NCBI RefSeq assembly: GCF_003583765.1
Contig: NZ_QXQA01000007.1
Span: 1-64,000, forward strand
Direction of reading: 5' to 3'
DNA length: 64,000 nt
Origin: Paenibacillus nanensis
GTDB taxonomy: Bacteria; Bacillota; Bacilli; Paenibacillales; Paenibacillaceae
The notes under the pieces were generated by a model. That model was not told the DNA's origin and searched no databases. It was given only the letters and a program-made list of their open reading frames with translations. Shown here piece by piece: positions 61,387 through 64,000 of this stretch. Every line of letters starts with the position of its first letter. Position 1 is the first letter of the stretch. A program made the translations under genes and the position numbers.

Positions 61387-63153
61387 TCAAGCCGGCGTTA
61401 TCGGCAGCAATAACCGTACGACAGTGCCGCTTCCTAGCCAGCTGTTGATCTCGATGCCGTATCCCTCCCCGTAATGGAGACGAATCCGGTCGTTAACGTT
61501 TTTAATGCCGATGTGTTGATTGGCTGCGCGGTCTTTGGAGCGCAGCGCGCTCCTGAGCTGGTTCAGACGCTGCGGCTCCATTCCGACGCCGTTGTCTGTT
61601 ACGATGATTTCCATATGCCGATCTTCCCGAAGCTCCGCTTGAATGACGACTTTCCCTCCGCTCGCATGGGGTTCAAGCCCGTGGGTTAACGCATTCTCGA
61701 TAAGAGGCTGAATGATCATTTTCGGGATAAGGACGCTCTGCAGCTCTTCCGTAATATATTCCTCGAACTGGATTCTTCCCGGGAATCTCCCTTGATGTAT
61801 AGTAATATAGGAGCTAATAATTTTCAGCTCTTCCTCCAGCGTGACCTCGTTCGCCCCCTTAATGCTGTAGCGCAGCATCCGGCTTAAGGCCGCAGTCATT
61901 TCGTAGATATCCCGGTTTCCCTTCACAATGGCAATCCCTTTAATGGCGTCGAGCGTATTGCTAAGGAAATGCGGATTGATCTGACTTTGCAGGAAGGACA
62001 TCTCCGCGCGCTGCCGCTCGATGTCAGCTTGGTAAAGCTCGCCGGTCGTCTCCACCAGTTGCTGAGTCAGGTCATTAATCCGGTTGAGCATCGTGTTGAA
62101 CTGAGTGGAAATCACCTCAATTTCGGCGTAGCCCTCCAGCTCGACCTTCGTATGCAGCACCTCGAGATTGCCGCTCTTCAGCCGTTTCATAAATGCGATC
62201 AGCTTCCCGAGCGGTTTCAGTATATTCATCATCAGGACGATATACGGAATGGTGACGAGCGCGAGCGTAACGATAATCATGATATAGCTGGTTCGTTTCA
62301 GCCCTTCAAGCTCTTTTATCAGATTGCCGATTGGAACCGCGGAAAGAATATTGCCGTTTATTTCAGGCAGTGCGAAAGATTGAATGGCGTATGATTTCCC
62401 GCCGATCTTTTCAATAACGGCATTTTCCCCGTAATCGGAGTAGAGCGCTAGCTGGTCCTCGTCCAAATTCAGGACTAACCCGGCCGCGTTGGCGAAGGCA
62501 AGCTCGCCGTTCGTTCTGAGATAAAAGCTTGTGCCCGAAAGGCGGGGAAACTTTTCAATCTCCGATTGGATCGATTTGGCATCCAGCACAACCGCAATGA
62601 AGCCGATTTTTTCTCCATACCGGTACGTGTCGCGGGATGCGAACAGGTTCATGCCGAATAAAAAGGAGTCGTTGACCAACTTCGGATCGTCATGAATGAA
62701 CCCGCCGTAACGAACTTTAACTTCTCTTTCGTCAAGCTTGCCCATCAATTCGTGCGCCAGTCCGATTTTTCCGGTTAGCGTGGTGTGCTTCCCGGCGGCG
62801 TTCACAATAATAATGTCCGTAATATCGGGGTTGGTGCTTTTAATAACGCCCATCAGGCTGTTTACTTTTTTTGAAAGCTCGTATGTTCGCAGCTTATCGT
62901 TCTCCGCAAGGAAGTCTTGGACGGTCGAATCATAGCCGAGATTAATCATAATTCCCGAAATTTTGGCGTAGTTATCCGATACCCGCTGCCTCAGATTAGA
63001 CACAAGCTCCATGTTGTACTGCGTATTTTGGCCGACGATGACATCGCTGGATTGCCGGAACGCCATGATGCTGACGAGGGGGATGACAGCTAGGAAAATC
63101 GCTCCGATCGCCAGCACCTGCGTTCGAATAGAAAGCTTGCTGAAGGCCTTCAT
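61387..63153 (-). CDS. YesM-type sensor histidine kinase
   Basis: 588 residues: membrane helix about 12-34, extracellular sensor, second helix about 285-307, HAMP, His box LQSQINPHFLSNTLDAIKG, HATPase (LIENALTHGL, TDNGVGM, GIKNVNDRI, GSGTVVRL). Its ATG overlaps the regulator stop by 4 nt. Its neighbours suggest it may sense a product of the sialidase/esterase pair, though its target genes may lie beyond the window. Confidence 0.9.
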   Translation of the reverse strand: MKAFSKLSIRTQVLAIGAIFLAVIPLVSIMAFRQSSDVIVGQNTQYNMELVSNLRQRVSDNYAKISGIMINLGYDSTVQDFLAENDKLRTYELSKKVNSLMGVIKSTNPDITDIIIVNAAGKHTTLTGKIGLAHELMGKLDEREVKVRYGGFIHDDPKLVNDSFLFGMNLFASRDTYRYGEKIGFIAVVLDAKSIQSEIEKFPRLSGTSFYLRTNGELAFANAAGLVLNLDEDQLALYSDYGENAVIEKIGGKSYAIQSFALPEINGNILSAVPIGNLIKELEGLKRTSYIMIIVTLALVTIPYIVLMMNILKPLGKLIAFMKRLKSGNLEVLHTKVELEGYAEIEVISTQFNTMLNRINDLTQQLVETTGELYQADIERQRAEMSFLQSQINPHFLSNTLDAIKGIAIVKGNRDIYEMTAALSRMLRYSIKGANEVTLEEELKIISSYITIHQGRFPGRIQFEEYITEELQSVLIPKMIIQPLIENALTHGLEPHASGGKVVIQAELREDRHMEIIVTDNGVGMEPQRLNQLRSALRSKDRAANQHIGIKNVNDRIRLHYGEGYGIEINSWLGSGTVVRLLLPITPA

Positions 63154-64000
63154 CGCGATTCCCTGTACTGCGTTGGCGTCATGCCGTTCAGCCTTTTAAA
63201 GATGCGGGTGAAGTAGAAATAGTCGTTGAAGCCGCATTTTTCTCCGATCTGGCTGACCGTCAAATCCGTCTCGGCGAGCAGCTTGCAGGCATATTGGATT
63301 CGCTGACGGGATAAATATTCCACGAAGTTTTCTCCAACCTCTTTTTTGAACAGCTGCGACAAATAAGTGGGGCTTAGGTAAAACCTCTCGGACAAGCTCT
63401 GGATCGATATTTCCTGGTTAAAGTGATGGTGAATGTACGTAACGATTTCCTTGATGCGGTTATGCGTCACGCCGGCAAGTCTGGAGGATAACTCGTCGGA
63501 CAGCTGATTAAGGGTGTGCTTCACTAAATAATCAATCATAGCGTCAGCATGGCCGTAATCGTAAGAGAGCTGATCGTAGCCCTCTAGAAACCTTGCGTTT
63601 GCTTTAACGCCTTCCCTTGTGAACAGGTACATAACGGTGTTGAAAATCATGTAGGCGTCCTTAATCGATAAGGTATAGCTGTGGAACAACGGCCTGCAGG
63701 ACTCCATAACCGACACGAAGCGGATCCGGTCTTTCTGGGCAAGCGCCCCGGCAAGCTCCGACAGCAGGTCGTCCATCTTCGATTCCGATGAAGCAATCGG
63801 CCGATAAACGCCGCTTTTTCCTGTGGAGAAGCTGCCATAGGCCGCTATCGTTGCCGCTTCAAGCGACGCTTCCAGCTCGGCGGCGCTGGCGGAGGACGTG
63901 CCTATCCCGATGCTGTATTCCATGCCGCTGCCGCTCCCGGATAAGTCAAGGAAGCTTAGGAAGTCATCTGCCAAATAGCTGTAGAGAAGCAGCCCGACCC
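63150..64000 (-). CDS. YesN-type response regulator, C-terminal part (5' end outside window)
   Basis: The reading frame is open to the window edge (…VGLLLYSYLADDF), so the receiver domain lies beyond position 64000. Visible are part of the middle region and the C-terminal AraC helix-turn-helix (IQSLSERFYLSPTYLSQLFK; VSQIGEKCGFNDYFYFTRIFKR, ending TPTQYRESR). It is coupled to the kinase by a 4-nt overlap. Confidence 0.9.
   Translation of the reverse strand, partial: VGLLLYSYLADDFLSFLDLSGSGSGMEYSIGIGTSSASAAELEASLEAATIAAYGSFSTGKSGVYRPIASSESKMDDLLSELAGALAQKDRIRFVSVMESCRPLFHSYTLSIKDAYMIFNTVMYLFTREGVKANARFLEGYDQLSYDYGHADAMIDYLVKHTLNQLSDELSSRLAGVTHNRIKEIVTYIHHHFNQEISIQSLSERFYLSPTYLSQLFKKEVGENFVEYLSRQRIQYACKLLAETDLTVSQIGEKCGFNDYFYFTRIFKRLNGMTPTQYRESR

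Overview
The window looks like chromosomal DNA of a Paenibacillus-type Firmicute (Paenibacillaceae). The reasons are the moderately high GC, strong AGGAGG ribosome binding sites with some TTG/GTG starts, a PdaA-type deacetylase, four YesM/YesN-type two-component systems, four AraC regulators and sugar importers with no ATPase of their own. No insertion sequence, phage gene, integrase or CRISPR array was seen. Product names come from motifs and remembered family sequences; no database search was possible.

Layout. 1-960: the 3' end of a 23S rRNA gene, no 5S gene, then six tRNAs (Asn, Ser, Glu, Thr, Gly, Pro) and a terminator. 1037-1861: pdaA-like deacetylase. 1912-8917 (minus strand): a tightly overlapping surface-glycan operon with a soluble CapD-like dehydratase, an unrecognised Rossmann protein, a CapG/CapE/reductase set that fits UDP-N-acetyl-L-fucosamine synthesis, and two glycosyltransferases. 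A third glycosyltransferase is divergent at 9130. 10132-15186: small AraC-linked modules (PhyH dioxygenase plus TIM-barrel isomerase; GH4 alpha-galactosidase). 15472-25090: a two-component system, ABC importer, GH88 and GH43, probably for oligosaccharides containing uronic acid and pentose. 25300-30532: an AraC regulator facing an unknown membrane-anchored protein and a 1132-residue secreted beta-helix protein ending in cohesin plus dockerin.

30830-61281 is the most striking part and reads as a locus for foraging host-type glycans. It holds an LrgA/LrgB pair with a two-component system; a complete sialic acid operon (YhcH anomerase, SBP and two permeases, ROK kinase, Neu5Ac lyase, NanE epimerase) behind a perfect cre site and direct repeats; a second ABC importer with its divergent two-component system; GH35 beta-galactosidase, sulfatase and GH29 fucosidase; and two large secreted proteins. 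One secreted protein carries a sialic-acid-binding CBM40-like module with tandem SGNH esterase domains, the first lacking its catalytic serine. The other carries CBM40 and a GH33 sialidase. Both end, like the 27134-30532 protein, in a cohesin followed by a dockerin. A last YesM/YesN pair (the regulator cut by the window edge) closes the window.

Inferred working model: the secreted sialidase and esterase bind and trim sialylated, perhaps O-acetylated glycans outside the cell. The released sialic acid is imported and converted to ManNAc-6-P, then GlcNAc-6-P. Fucose, galactose and sulfate are removed by the GH29, GH35 and sulfatase, which lack obvious signal peptides and so probably act on imported oligosaccharides. 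The repeated cohesin-dockerin ends suggest that the secreted enzymes associate with each other without a classical scaffoldin.
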